The notes under the pieces: generated by a model
Databases searched by the model: none
Told to the model about the DNA's origin: nothing
What the model saw: only the letters and a program-made list of their open reading frames with translations
Program-made: the position numbers and the translations under genes
In this document: piece after piece, positions 26,014 to 36,625 of the stretch
Layout: each line of letters starts with the position of its first letter
How positions within the stretch are numbered: position 1 is the first letter of the stretch
NCBI GenBank assembly: GCA_963739995.1
Contig: CAVUCH010000021.1
Span: 186,001-250,000 of the forward strand
Length of the DNA stretch: 64,000 nucleotides
Source: CAVUCH01 sp963739995
GTDB taxonomy: Bacteria > Acidobacteriota > Vicinamibacteria > Vicinamibacterales > JAENWD01
Direction of reading: 5' to 3'

Positions 26014-28746
26014 ATGCCAAAACCGCTCGTAATCGTCGAGTCGCCGGCGAAGGCGAAGACCCTGTCCCGTTTTCTCGGGAACCGCTACGACGTGGTCGCG
26101 AGCGTCGGGCACATCCGCGACCTGCCCGGCTCGGCGCGCGAGACGCCGGCCGAGATCAAGGACAAGCCGTGGGGTCGCATGGCTGTCGACGTGGACGGTG
26201 ATTTCAAGCCCTACTACGTCGTCCCGTTCGACAAGAAGAAGAACGTCACCGCGTTGAAGGCCGCCTTGAAGGACGCCTCGGAAGTGCTGCTGGCGACCGA
26301 CCCGGACCGGGAGGGCGAGTCCATCAGCTGGCACCTGACGGAGGTGCTGAAGCCGAAGGTTCCGGTGCGGCGCGTCGAGTTCCACGAGGTCACGGAGGAC
26401 GCGGTCCGCGAGGCCATCAGTAACGCCCGCACGGTGAACGACAGCCTGGTCAAGGCACAGGAGAGCCGGCGCATCCTCGACCGGCTCTACGGGTACACGC
26501 TGTCCCCGGTGCTCTGGAAGAAAGTCCAGACTGGGCTGAGCGCGGGACGCGTGCAGAGCGTGGCGGTGCGCCTGCTCGTCGAGCGCGAGGAAGCGCGGCG
26601 GGCGTTCCGCAGCGCCACCTACTGGGACCTGGAAGCACGCCTGTCGGGCGAAGGCCGGGAGTTTCCCGCCACACTGGTCCGCCTGCTCGACCAGCGCGTG
26701 GCAACCGGAAAGGATTTCGATCCGGCGACCGGCGCGCTGAAGTCGGCCGGCGTGCGGCACCTGACGGAAGCGGATGCGGCCGTCCTCGCCGAGGCCGTGC
26801 GGCGCAACACCCCGTGGACGGTGACCGGCGTTGACGTCCGTCCGGGCACGGAGCGGCCGGCGCCGCCGTTCACCACCTCCACGCTTACTCAGGAGGCCAG
26901 CCGCAAGCTCGGGTTCTCGACCAGCCGCACGATGCAGCTCGCCCAGCGTCTCTTCCAGGGCGTCGAGATCGGTCGCGGCGAGATGGAAGGCCTCATCACC
27001 TATCACCGCACCGACTCGACCACGCTGAGCCAGAAGGCGCTCACGGAATCGGCGCGCGTCATTTCGGAGATGTTCGGACCCGAGTACTACGCCGGCGCGC
27101 GCCGCTACGCGACGAAGGTGAAGAATGCGCAGGAAGCGCACGAGGCGATCCGGCCGACCGACTTCCGCCTGGCGCCGCAGCAGCTCGTGGGCATTCTGGA
27201 TTCCGATGACCTCCGGCTCTACGAGTTGATCTGGAAGCGCACGATGGCATCGCAGATGGTCGACGCGCGGGTCCAGAAGACGACGCTGGAGTTCACCGTG
27301 ACGACGGCGTCGGGTCCGGCCGTGTTCACCGCGAGCGGGAAGACGATCGAGTTCGCCGGGTTCCGCCGCGCGTACGTCGAAGGCAGTGACGACCCGCTCG
27401 CGGAACTGGAGGATCAGGAGACTCTGCTGCCGGCGGCGCGCGAGGGCGATCGCGTGCACGGTGCCGGCGTGTCCGAGCGGGGACTGCAGCTGCTCGGCGT
27501 CGACCCGAAGCGGCACGAGACGTTGCCGCCGCCACGCTTCACGGAAGCAGCCCTGATCAAGGAGCTGGAGTCGGAGGGCATCGGCCGCCCATCCACGTAT
27601 GCGTCGATCATCGCCACGATCGAGCGGCGTGAGTACGTGTTCCGCCAGGGCAAGGCGCTCGTTCCGAGCTTCACGGCGTTTGCTGTGACCGAGCTGTTGC
27701 GCCGCCACTTTGCCGACTATGTCGACGTCGGGTTCACGGCGGAGATGGAGGAGGCGCTCGACGCGATATCCAATGGAGAACAGAGCTGGCTCGAGTTCAT
27801 CCGCGGCTTCTATCGCGGTGACGGCAAACATGCCGGGCTCGAAGGGATCGTGGGGGCGTCGAAAGACATCGACTATCCCGTGATTGAGCTCGGCGAGGAT
27901 CCCGAGACCGGCGCCCCCGTGCGCGTGCGCATCGGGCAATACGGCCCCTTCGTGCAGCGCGGGGAGGGCGGCGCCGGGAACACCGCGTCGATTCCGGATG
28001 ACTTCCCCCCAGCCGATCTCTCGATCGCGCGTGCCCTCGAACTGCTGAAAGCGAAGTCGGAAGGCCCGCGCGTCCTGGGCGTGGACCCGAAGACCGGACA
28101 GCACGTGTATGTGCTGCACGGCCGGTTCGGCGCCTACGTGCAGCTCGGGGAGACGCCGGACAAGGCGGATAAGTCGGCGGAGAAGCCCAAACGAGCGTCG
28201 CTGACCGGCGGCATGACGGACTCGAGCGTAACCCTCGAAGAGGCGCTCCAGCTGCTCTCGCTGCCTCGCGAGGTCGGCCGCCACCCCGACGACGGCGAGC
28301 CGATCCTGGCGAACTACGGACGCTTCGGTCCTTATGTGAAGCACGGGGACGAGTTCCGGTCTCTCGAATCGGAAGACCAGGTGTTCGGGATCGATCTCGA
28401 CGCTGCCGTGGCGCTGCTGCGGGCGCCCAAGAAGTCGCGCCGGCGGCAGGGCGCGACGCGCACGGTGCTGCGCGACCTGGGCCCGCATCCGCAGAGTGGG
28501 GCTGCGATGAAGCTGCTCGAGGGGCGCTACGGTCCGTACGTCACCGACGGCACGACCAACGCCTCGGTGCCCAAGGGCACCGATCCTGCCGCCTTGCCAG
28601 TGGCAGAGGCTGTCGCGCTGCTCGAGGCGCGGGCCGGGATCCCGTCGAAGAAACGGCCGGCGCGCCGGGCCGGTGGGGCCCGCAAGGCTGCAACTGGGGC
28701 AGCGAAAGCGCCCCGGGCGCGCAAGCGGGAGCCGGTCGAGGTCTAG
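26014..28746 (+). CDS. topA: DNA topoisomerase I (type IA)
   Basis: Relaxes negative supercoils by single-strand passage. The 910-residue protein has the Toprim domain (IVESPAKAKTLSRFLG with E9, and ATDPDREGESISWHL with the acidic pair at 96-98). RRILDRLYGYTLSPVLWKKV and GLSAGRVQSVAVRLLVERE follow, and the catalytic tyrosine is Y330 in GLITYHRTDST. Four C-terminal Toprim-C repeats (GQYGPFVQRGE, GRFGAYVQLGE, GRFGPYVKHGD, GRYGPYVTDG) replace zinc fingers; I find no cysteine anywhere in the protein. A basic Lys/Arg/Ala tail ends it. The ATG at 26014 is preceded by GGTTAGGGG. dprA ends 21 bases upstream after frame correction. Confidence 0.97.
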   Translation: MPKPLVIVESPAKAKTLSRFLGNRYDVVASVGHIRDLPGSARETPAEIKDKPWGRMAVDVDGDFKPYYVVPFDKKKNVTALKAALKDASEVLLATDPDREGESISWHLTEVLKPKVPVRRVEFHEVTEDAVREAISNARTVNDSLVKAQESRRILDRLYGYTLSPVLWKKVQTGLSAGRVQSVAVRLLVEREEARRAFRSATYWDLEARLSGEGREFPATLVRLLDQRVATGKDFDPATGALKSAGVRHLTEADAAVLAEAVRRNTPWTVTGVDVRPGTERPAPPFTTSTLTQEASRKLGFSTSRTMQLAQRLFQGVEIGRGEMEGLITYHRTDSTTLSQKALTESARVISEMFGPEYYAGARRYATKVKNAQEAHEAIRPTDFRLAPQQLVGILDSDDLRLYELIWKRTMASQMVDARVQKTTLEFTVTTASGPAVFTASGKTIEFAGFRRAYVEGSDDPLAELEDQETLLPAAREGDRVHGAGVSERGLQLLGVDPKRHETLPPPRFTEAALIKELESEGIGRPSTYASIIATIERREYVFRQGKALVPSFTAFAVTELLRRHFADYVDVGFTAEMEEALDAISNGEQSWLEFIRGFYRGDGKHAGLEGIVGASKDIDYPVIELGEDPETGAPVRVRIGQYGPFVQRGEGGAGNTASIPDDFPPADLSIARALELLKAKSEGPRVLGVDPKTGQHVYVLHGRFGAYVQLGETPDKADKSAEKPKRASLTGGMTDSSVTLEEALQLLSLPREVGRHPDDGEPILANYGRFGPYVKHGDEFRSLESEDQVFGIDLDAAVALLRAPKKSRRRQGATRTVLRDLGPHPQSGAAMKLLEGRYGPYVTDGTTNASVPKGTDPAALPVAEAVALLEARAGIPSKKRPARRAGGARKAATGAAKAPRARKREPVEV

Positions 28747-28831
28747 TCTGGCGCTGGCGCTGGACGCTGGGGCGGCCGCGGGGTGTGTGCGGGGTGAAAG
28801 CTGCGGAGTGCGAAGGTGCGAGGCTGCGTCC

Positions 28832-28862
28832 CCGAAGCCCGAAGGTCCGAAGCCCGAAGCCC
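28832..28862. repeat. Short tandem repeat between topA and trmFO
   Basis: CCGAAGCCCGAAG occurs at 28832-28844 and 28847-28859, and the surrounding 154-base gap is low-complexity (GCGCTGG and GAAGC runs). No gene, promoter or terminator is clear here. Confidence 0.6.
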
Positions 28863-28900
28863 GGGGCCCGTCGCCGCGCGGAGCCTGGAGCCTGTCCTGA

Positions 28901-30340
28901 ATGTCCCTGATCCGCATCATTGGCGGCGGCCTTGCCGGCTGCGAAGCGGCCTGGCAGGCCGCCGGGCGTGGCGTGCGGGTGGTGCTGCACGAAATGCGTC
29001 CCGTGCAGCCGACCGCGGTGCACAAGACCGACCGGCTCGCGGAGCTCGTGTGCAGCAACTCCTTCCGGGGCGACAAGCTCGATAACGCGGTGGGACTCCT
29101 CAAAGAGGAGATGCGTCGGCTCGGTTCGCTGGTGCTGCGGGCGGCGGCCGACGCCCGCGTCCCCGCGGGCGCGGCGCTCGCCGTCGACCGGAACCGCTTT
29201 GCGGATGCGGTCACCGCCGCCGTTACCAATCACCCCCTGATCACCGTCGTCCGCGAGGAGATACCGCACCTGCCCCCACCAGACGGCGTGCCCACGATCG
29301 TGGCGACCGGTCCGCTCACATCGGACGCGCTCTCGCAGGCCATCCAGCTCTTCGTCGGTCGTGAACACCTCGCCTTCTACGACGCCATCAGCCCCATCGT
29401 GTCGGCCGAGACCATCGATTGCGCGAAGGTGTTTCGCGCCTCGCGGTGGGACAGGAGCCTGGGCCCGCCCACGGCAACACCGGACCCGGCCGCGGACGCC
29501 GCCGGGCCTGCCTGCTCTGTGGACGATGGGCGGGGTGACTACCTGAACTGCCCCATGACGCGCGACGAGTACGAGGCGTTCTACGACGCGCTGGTCCACG
29601 CGGAGTCCGCGACCGTGCACGACTTCGACACGGCCACGTTCTTCGAAGGGTGTCTGCCGATCGAAGTGATGGCCCATCGCGGTCTGGACACGCTGCGCTT
29701 CGGCCCGATGAAGCCGGTGGGGCTCATCGATCCGCGGACTGGACGCCAGGCGTACGCCGTGGTGCAGCTGCGGCAGGACACGCTCGCAGGCGATCACTTC
29801 AGCCTGGTCGGCTTCCAGACGCAGTTAAAATGGGGAGAGCAGGCGCGCGTGCTGCGGATGATCCCCGGGCTCGAGTCCGCGGAGTTCGTGCGCTTCGGCA
29901 TGGTGCACCGGAACACGTACATCAACGGGCCAACGGTTCTGCTGCCAACGTGGCAAACCCGCACGCGGGAGGATCTCCTCTTCGCGGGGCAGGTCAGCGG
30001 GGTCGAGGGCTACGTCGAGTCGGCCGCCTCCGGCCTGATCGCCGGGCGCAACGCGGCAGCGCTCGCGCTTGGGGAGGCGCCAGCCGCGCCGCCGCGTACC
30101 ACTGCAATCGGCGCACTCTCGCATTACGTGTCGCACGCTGACGCCGCACACTACCAGCCAACGAACATCACCTTCGGCATCATGCCGCCGCTCGAGGAGG
30201 CGCCCGGCCGCCGCCCGACGAAAGGGGCCGAGCGCAAGCTCGCCGTTGCAGCGCGTGCGCTCGACCACCTCGATGCGTGGCTTGTGGAGACCGGCGCGCG
30301 TGCGACGCCGGACGAGGCAGTGCCGATGCGCCGGGCCTGA
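28901..30340 (+). CDS. trmFO: TrmFO, folate-dependent tRNA m5U54 methyltransferase
   Basis: Methylates U54 of the tRNA T-loop using methylene-tetrahydrofolate and FAD. The 479-residue protein begins with the FAD motif IIGGGLAGCEAAWQAA. HEMRPVQPTAVHKTDRLAELVCSNSFRGD is the family signature and contains the Cys linked to catalysis. FEGCLPIEVMAHRGLDTLRFGPMKPVGL and HRNTYINGPTVLLPTWQTR follow. A Pro/Ala/Asp-rich insert at about residues 187-210 (GPPTATPDPAADAAGPACS) is not typical. xerC begins three bases after the stop. Confidence 0.96.
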   Translation: MSLIRIIGGGLAGCEAAWQAAGRGVRVVLHEMRPVQPTAVHKTDRLAELVCSNSFRGDKLDNAVGLLKEEMRRLGSLVLRAAADARVPAGAALAVDRNRFADAVTAAVTNHPLITVVREEIPHLPPPDGVPTIVATGPLTSDALSQAIQLFVGREHLAFYDAISPIVSAETIDCAKVFRASRWDRSLGPPTATPDPAADAAGPACSVDDGRGDYLNCPMTRDEYEAFYDALVHAESATVHDFDTATFFEGCLPIEVMAHRGLDTLRFGPMKPVGLIDPRTGRQAYAVVQLRQDTLAGDHFSLVGFQTQLKWGEQARVLRMIPGLESAEFVRFGMVHRNTYINGPTVLLPTWQTRTREDLLFAGQVSGVEGYVESAASGLIAGRNAAALALGEAPAAPPRTTAIGALSHYVSHADAAHYQPTNITFGIMPPLEEAPGRRPTKGAERKLAVAARALDHLDAWLVETGARATPDEAVPMRRA

Positions 30341-30342
30341 TC

Positions 30343-31434
30343 GTGCCGCCACGGCCGCGCACGCCCAAGGTCTCGCGCTCGCTGGTGGACGCCCTCCCGC
30401 CCGAGGCTCTCCGTGCGCAGATCCGCGATTTCATCGAGTTCCTCCGTTTCAACCGCAACGTCTCGGAGCACACGGCGCGTGCGTACGGGAGCGATCTCGA
30501 GCAGTTCCTGACGACCACCGCGGCGTCGCACCAGCGCCCGCGTCCCGAGATCACTGCGACGGACTTCACGCCGGATGCGATACGCGGATATCTCGGCGAG
30601 TTGTACCGCTCGGGCACGTCCCGCGCCTCCGCGGCGCGGAAGCTGGCGGCGGTCCGGACCTTCGGCCGGTACCTGCGCCGCGAACACCTGATCGCGGGCG
30701 ATCCCGCGCTGCTGGTGCCATCCCCACGGCGCGAGCAGAAGATTCCCGCGCACCTCTCGATCGAGGAGGTGCGCACGCTGCTCGAGATGCCGGACCGTTC
30801 CACGCCGCTTGGCCGGCGCGACCAGGCAATGCTCGAGCTGTTTTACGCGTCAGGCCTGCGTCTCAGTGAGCTCGTCGGGCTGGATCTGGACGACGTGAAT
30901 CTCAGTTCCCGCGTGGTGCGCGTGCTCGGGAAGGGCGGGAAGCAGCGGCAGGTTCCGCTGAACCACACGGCGGCCGACGCGATCCGCGCGTACCTGGGAG
31001 ATCGTGAAGCCCTGGTGCGCGGCGCCCTGGCGGCGGCACGTCACACCGATGAGGAAGATCCTCCGCGCTGGCGCGGGCGTGCGGACGGCGGGTCGAAGGC
31101 GTCTGCGCTCGCACGGCGCGCGGCCCGCCACCGGGCGCCGCAGCATCCGCTGTTTCTCAACTATCGCGGCGGGCGGCTCTCGCCCCGCAGCGTGCACCGG
31201 CTGGTGCGGCGGTACGTGGCCATGTGCAGCGCGCGGCTCGGCATCAGCCCGCACGCGCTGCGGCACTCGTTTGCGACCCACCTGCTCGAGCGGGGCGCGG
31301 ATCTGCGGGGGATCCAGGAGATGCTCGGCCACGCCCGCCTCACCACGACCCAGCGCTATACGCACGTCAACGCGGCGCAGCTCATCGACGTGTATCGCAA
31401 GGCGCACCCGCGAGCGAAGGTGCAGCCCGATTGA
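30343..31434 (+). CDS. xerC: Tyrosine recombinase XerC
   Basis: Site-specific recombinase for chromosome dimer resolution. About 363 residues from the GTG at 30343, three bases past the trmFO stop. The N-terminal SAM-like domain (FIEFLRFNRNVSEHTARAYGSDLEQFL) binds the core site. Catalytic residues are R173 (SGLRLSEL), K197 in LGKGGKQR, H304 and R307 (HALRHSFATHLLE), H330 (LGHARL) and Y339 (TQRYTHV). An extra 45-residue basic insert (about 222-268) lies between the Lys hairpin and the HxxR helix, so it is longer than the usual 300. XerC versus XerD is assigned by the trmFO-xerC gene order. Confidence 0.92.
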   Translation: MPPRPRTPKVSRSLVDALPPEALRAQIRDFIEFLRFNRNVSEHTARAYGSDLEQFLTTTAASHQRPRPEITATDFTPDAIRGYLGELYRSGTSRASAARKLAAVRTFGRYLRREHLIAGDPALLVPSPRREQKIPAHLSIEEVRTLLEMPDRSTPLGRRDQAMLELFYASGLRLSELVGLDLDDVNLSSRVVRVLGKGGKQRQVPLNHTAADAIRAYLGDREALVRGALAAARHTDEEDPPRWRGRADGGSKASALARRAARHRAPQHPLFLNYRGGRLSPRSVHRLVRRYVAMCSARLGISPHALRHSFATHLLERGADLRGIQEMLGHARLTTTQRYTHVNAAQLIDVYRKAHPRAKVQPD

Positions 31435-31599
31435 TCGATCGCCGCGGGCGCAGCAGTCGGATGGCGCGGAGCTATCGGGCGGGCATGGAGTGAACGCGCA
31501 GGCGCACACCCGTCAGCGGTCGTGTATCAGCGGTGTGGACTCGTTCGGCGGAGCCGCGGAGGAGAGTCGAGGGAGATGCCCTCCGTCTCCGATCGGCGG

Positions 31600-33015
31600 T
31601 CAGGCGATTGCCACGTCCATGTCGTCGGCGAACTGCGCGCGGCGCCCGCGCGGGAACTCGATGCGGAGGGTCTTGATTTTGTAGTTCATCACCCGGGGGC
31701 TGATCGACAGCAGTTCCGCGGCATCCTTCTGCACCCAGTTCGACATCCGAAGCGCCTCGATGAGCGCGGAGCGTTCGATCTCCTCGAGCGGGATCCCGGA
31801 CGGCGGAATCTTCACTGCGGCGGTGCTCTCGCGGCTCGAGCTCGGGCTCGTCGTCTCACCGAGGAGCAGGTCGTCCACCCCGATGTTGTGGTTTTCGGTC
31901 ATCAGCATCGCACGCTCGATCGTGTTCTCGAGCTCGCGAATGTTGCCGGGCCAGTTGTAGCGCATCAGCAGCTTCTGCGCCTCGGGTTCCACGCCGTCGA
32001 TTTTCTTCTTCAGCTCGGCGGAGAACCGCCGGATGAAGAATGCGGCGAGGGAAGTGATGTCATCCTTGCGATCCCGCAGCGGAGGCATCTCGATCGAGAC
32101 GACGTTCAGGCGATAGTAGAGGTCTTCGCGGAACGTCCCCTGCGCGACCATGCTGGCGAGGTCGCGGTTCGTGGCGGCAACCAGGCGCACGTCCACGCGC
32201 AGCGTCCTGGTGCCCCCGAGGCGCTCGAACTCGTGCTCCTGCAGCACGCGCAGGATTTTTGCCTGCGTGCTCGGGCTCATGTCGCCGATCTCGTCGAGGA
32301 ACAGGCTGCCGCCATCCGCCTGCTCGAAGCGGCCGATGCGCAGGCGATCAGCGCTGGTGAACGCGCCTTTCTCGTGGCCGAAGAGCTCCGACTCGAGGAG
32401 GTTCTCCTGCAGGGCGGCGCAGTTCACCTTCACGAAGTTGCGGCTGGCGCGCAGCGAATTGTGGTGGATGGCGCCGGCGATCAGCTCCTTGCCCGTGCCC
32501 GTCTCGCCGCGAATCAGCACGGTCGTGTTGCTTCGGGCCACCTTCTGCACGATGCCGAGCACGCGCTTGAGCGCGCCGCTCGATCCGATGATGCGTTCGA
32601 AGTTGTAGATGTCCTCCTGCTCGTGGCGGAGGTAGTCGATCTCGTGGCGCATGCGGCGCATCTCGATCGCCTTGTCGATCTTGACCTCCATCTCCTCGAT
32701 TTCGAATGGCTTCTGGACGTAGTCGAAGGCGCCGAACTTCATTGCCTCCACGGCGGTGCTCACGGAGCCGAACGCCGTCATCAGGATCACGGCCGTGTTG
32801 GGGTGCAGGGTCTTGGCGGTCTTCAGGACGTCGATGCCGCTGCTGCCGCCCATCTTCAGGTCGCTCAGCACCACGTCGTAGTGGCTTTCGTGCATGCGCT
32901 CGAGCGCCGCATTGCCGTTGGCCGCTTCATCGACCTCGTGCCCGGCGTCGGTGAGCGCGCGCACGAGCCCCCGGCGAAGCGTGTCGTGATCGTCAGCGAT
33001 GAGAATCCGTCCCAT
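31600..33015 (-). CDS. NtrC-family sigma54 response regulator
   Basis: A 471-residue activator. The receiver domain has acidic DD at 8-9, phospho-acceptor D52, T80 and K102. The AAA+ domain follows with Walker A GETGTGKE, Walker B GGSLFLDEIGDM and the sigma54-contact loop reading GAFTSA where GAFTGA is usual. A Fis-type helix-turn-helix ends the protein (MSNWVQKDAAELLSISPRVMNYKIKTL). It is preceded by its likely cognate kinase gene with a 15-base gap. Targets are unknown; one obvious test is a -24/-12 (TGGCAC-N5-TTGC) promoter nearby, which I did not find. It is convergent with xerC. Confidence 0.92.
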   Translation of the reverse strand: MGRILIADDHDTLRRGLVRALTDAGHEVDEAANGNAALERMHESHYDVVLSDLKMGGSSGIDVLKTAKTLHPNTAVILMTAFGSVSTAVEAMKFGAFDYVQKPFEIEEMEVKIDKAIEMRRMRHEIDYLRHEQEDIYNFERIIGSSGALKRVLGIVQKVARSNTTVLIRGETGTGKELIAGAIHHNSLRASRNFVKVNCAALQENLLESELFGHEKGAFTSADRLRIGRFEQADGGSLFLDEIGDMSPSTQAKILRVLQEHEFERLGGTRTLRVDVRLVAATNRDLASMVAQGTFREDLYYRLNVVSIEMPPLRDRKDDITSLAAFFIRRFSAELKKKIDGVEPEAQKLLMRYNWPGNIRELENTIERAMLMTENHNIGVDDLLLGETTSPSSSRESTAAVKIPPSGIPLEEIERSALIEALRMSNWVQKDAAELLSISPRVMNYKIKTLRIEFPRGRRAQFADDMDVAIA

Positions 33016-33030
33016 GAGGCGTTCGTTCCT

Positions 33031-34266
33031 TCAGTGTCCGCCGCGCCAGATGGTCCGGCTGAACGGCGCGTCATCCTCGCCCAGCACGGGAAGAGTGACG
33101 GTGAACCGGGTGCCGAGCCCGGGCGCCGAGCTGACGTCGATCCGGCCGTCGTGTGCGTCCACGATCTTCCGGATGATGGCGAGGCCCAGCCCGGACCCCT
33201 GCGCCTTCGTCGTGAAGAACGGCGTGAACATGCGATCCACCATCTCCGGCGGGAGGCCCGGGCCATCGTCGCCGACCTGGACGACGACCGTCGGAATCTG
33301 CGCGGGCGCGTCGCACGTGTGGTCGCCTTCCAGGGTGCCCGGTCCCGCCGTGATCGAGATCGAGCCCCGGCCGCCCAGAGCCTCGAAGGCATTGATCAGC
33401 AGGTTGGTAAAAACCTGGCACAGCTGGTAGCGGTCGCCGTGTACCGTGGGCAGGTCGTGGGGGATGGCCGTGTGCACCTGCACGTCGCCGCGCGGGGCCT
33501 TGCCTTCGGCGACCTGCAGCGATGCGTGCACGACGTCGGCAATGGACGTCCGCTCGGCCTCGAGGCGTACGGGGCGGACGTAGTCGAGCACCTCGACCAC
33601 GGTGCCGTTTGCCATCTTCGCCTCGTTGATGATGTCTGTCAGGATCGATTGCGCGTCGGGAGAGTCGGGCACTTTCCGCCGCAGCAGGCCCGCCATGACC
33701 TCGATGCCGGCCAAGGGATTCTTGAGTTCGTGGGCCATCGCTGCGGCCATCTCGCCAAGCGCGGCAAGGCGATCGCGCAGGCGCTCGCGCTCCTCGATCT
33801 GCTCGACGTGCGTGAGGTCCTTGAAGAACAGCGCAATTCCGCTGAGCGAGCCGTGCTGGTCGCGAATGTGCGACAGCGTGTAGCCGATCACGCGCTCCGT
33901 GGACTTCAAGCGCATCTCGACACGGTTCGGCAGGTGCGCCATCCCGAAGGCCGCCGCGAGCACGCGCACCATGTCGGGATGGATGCGCAGGACCTCGCCG
34001 TAGGGCCGCCCGATGTCCGCGGCGTCAGGGCTCATGCCGAAGATGCGATAGGCCTCGGCGTTCATCACGGCGACCGAGCCATCGCTCGTCACTGCGAGGA
34101 CCCCGTTCCGCATGCTCGAGACCATGTCGCGGAAGAACCGGTCGTCGACCGGGGGCGGCATCGGTGCGAGACGCAGGCGCGCGGGGCTGGCGGCGGCGGA
34201 CGAGCGCCCGCGCGAGGCCGACAGCGCCGGCGCGGAGGATCCGGTGACGAAACTGTGCAATGACAT
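33031..34266 (-). CDS. PAS-containing sensor histidine kinase (NtrB-like)
   Basis: About 411 residues with no transmembrane segment, so a cytosolic sensor. Order: basic low-complexity N-terminus of 35 residues, PAS domain (about 42-155: GVLAVTSDGSVAVMNAEAYRIFG), HisKA with H179 in MAAAMAHELKNPLAGI, and HATPase_c with N box NLLINAFEAL, G1 VGDDGPGLP, F box FTPFFTTKAQGSGLGLAI. An Ala/Pro/Cys insert lies between N and G1. ATG at 34266 was preferred over a GTG at 34284. It sits 15 bases upstream of the NtrC-type regulator gene, forming a kinase/regulator pair. Confidence 0.92.
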   Translation of the reverse strand: MSLHSFVTGSSAPALSASRGRSSAAASPARLRLAPMPPPVDDRFFRDMVSSMRNGVLAVTSDGSVAVMNAEAYRIFGMSPDAADIGRPYGEVLRIHPDMVRVLAAAFGMAHLPNRVEMRLKSTERVIGYTLSHIRDQHGSLSGIALFFKDLTHVEQIEERERLRDRLAALGEMAAAMAHELKNPLAGIEVMAGLLRRKVPDSPDAQSILTDIINEAKMANGTVVEVLDYVRPVRLEAERTSIADVVHASLQVAEGKAPRGDVQVHTAIPHDLPTVHGDRYQLCQVFTNLLINAFEALGGRGSISITAGPGTLEGDHTCDAPAQIPTVVVQVGDDGPGLPPEMVDRMFTPFFTTKAQGSGLGLAIIRKIVDAHDGRIDVSSAPGLGTRFTVTLPVLGEDDAPFSRTIWRGGH

Positions 34267-34422
34267 AGGAGACCGCCGGCCCACCGCAAAATTCAGGTGT
34301 CTAGGTCGCTCCCCATATATCGGCAGGTGTGTCGTCGGGGGACAAGGGCGGACTGCTACTCGCGGCGGGATGTGCGGGCGGGCGCCGAAGCCAACGGCTC
34401 CCCCTGTGCCACTCTGCGCAGG

Positions 34423-36453
<2,031 letters not shown>

Positions 36454-36584
36454 GCCTTTAGGGCGCGCTGCAAGAGGACCTGTGCGGGGCAGCGAGGACA
36501 TCCGCGATCCGCTGCAGCGGCCAACGCGGGCGCTGCGACCGCGGATGACGCGTCGCAGGCCTGTGCTGAAGATGCAAACCCTGA

Positions 36585-36593
36585 ATTGTACCA
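36585..36593 (-). promoter_or_regulatory. Extended -10 promoter candidate for the ABC-F gene
   Basis: On the minus strand TGGTACAAT (36593-36585), identical to the element upstream of uvrA. No -35 of note. The predicted start lies about 125 bases before the ABC-F ATG. Confidence 0.4.
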
Positions 36594-36625
36594 TGCGACC
36601 GGCGTGTGCCGCGGGTCCGGCGCCA

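Noticed and set aside
25990..26201. dprA reading frame overlapping topA
   Set aside because: The overlap is a consequence of the one-base frameshift; the Arg-rich tail is not DprA-like.
31510..31540. Further copy of the CTAG-ended repeat (TGTATCAGCGG)
   Set aside because: Only nine to ten bases match and there is no CTAG end.
31435..31599. Small gene between xerC and the NtrC-type gene
   Set aside because: No start with ribosome site or protein-like composition in either direction.
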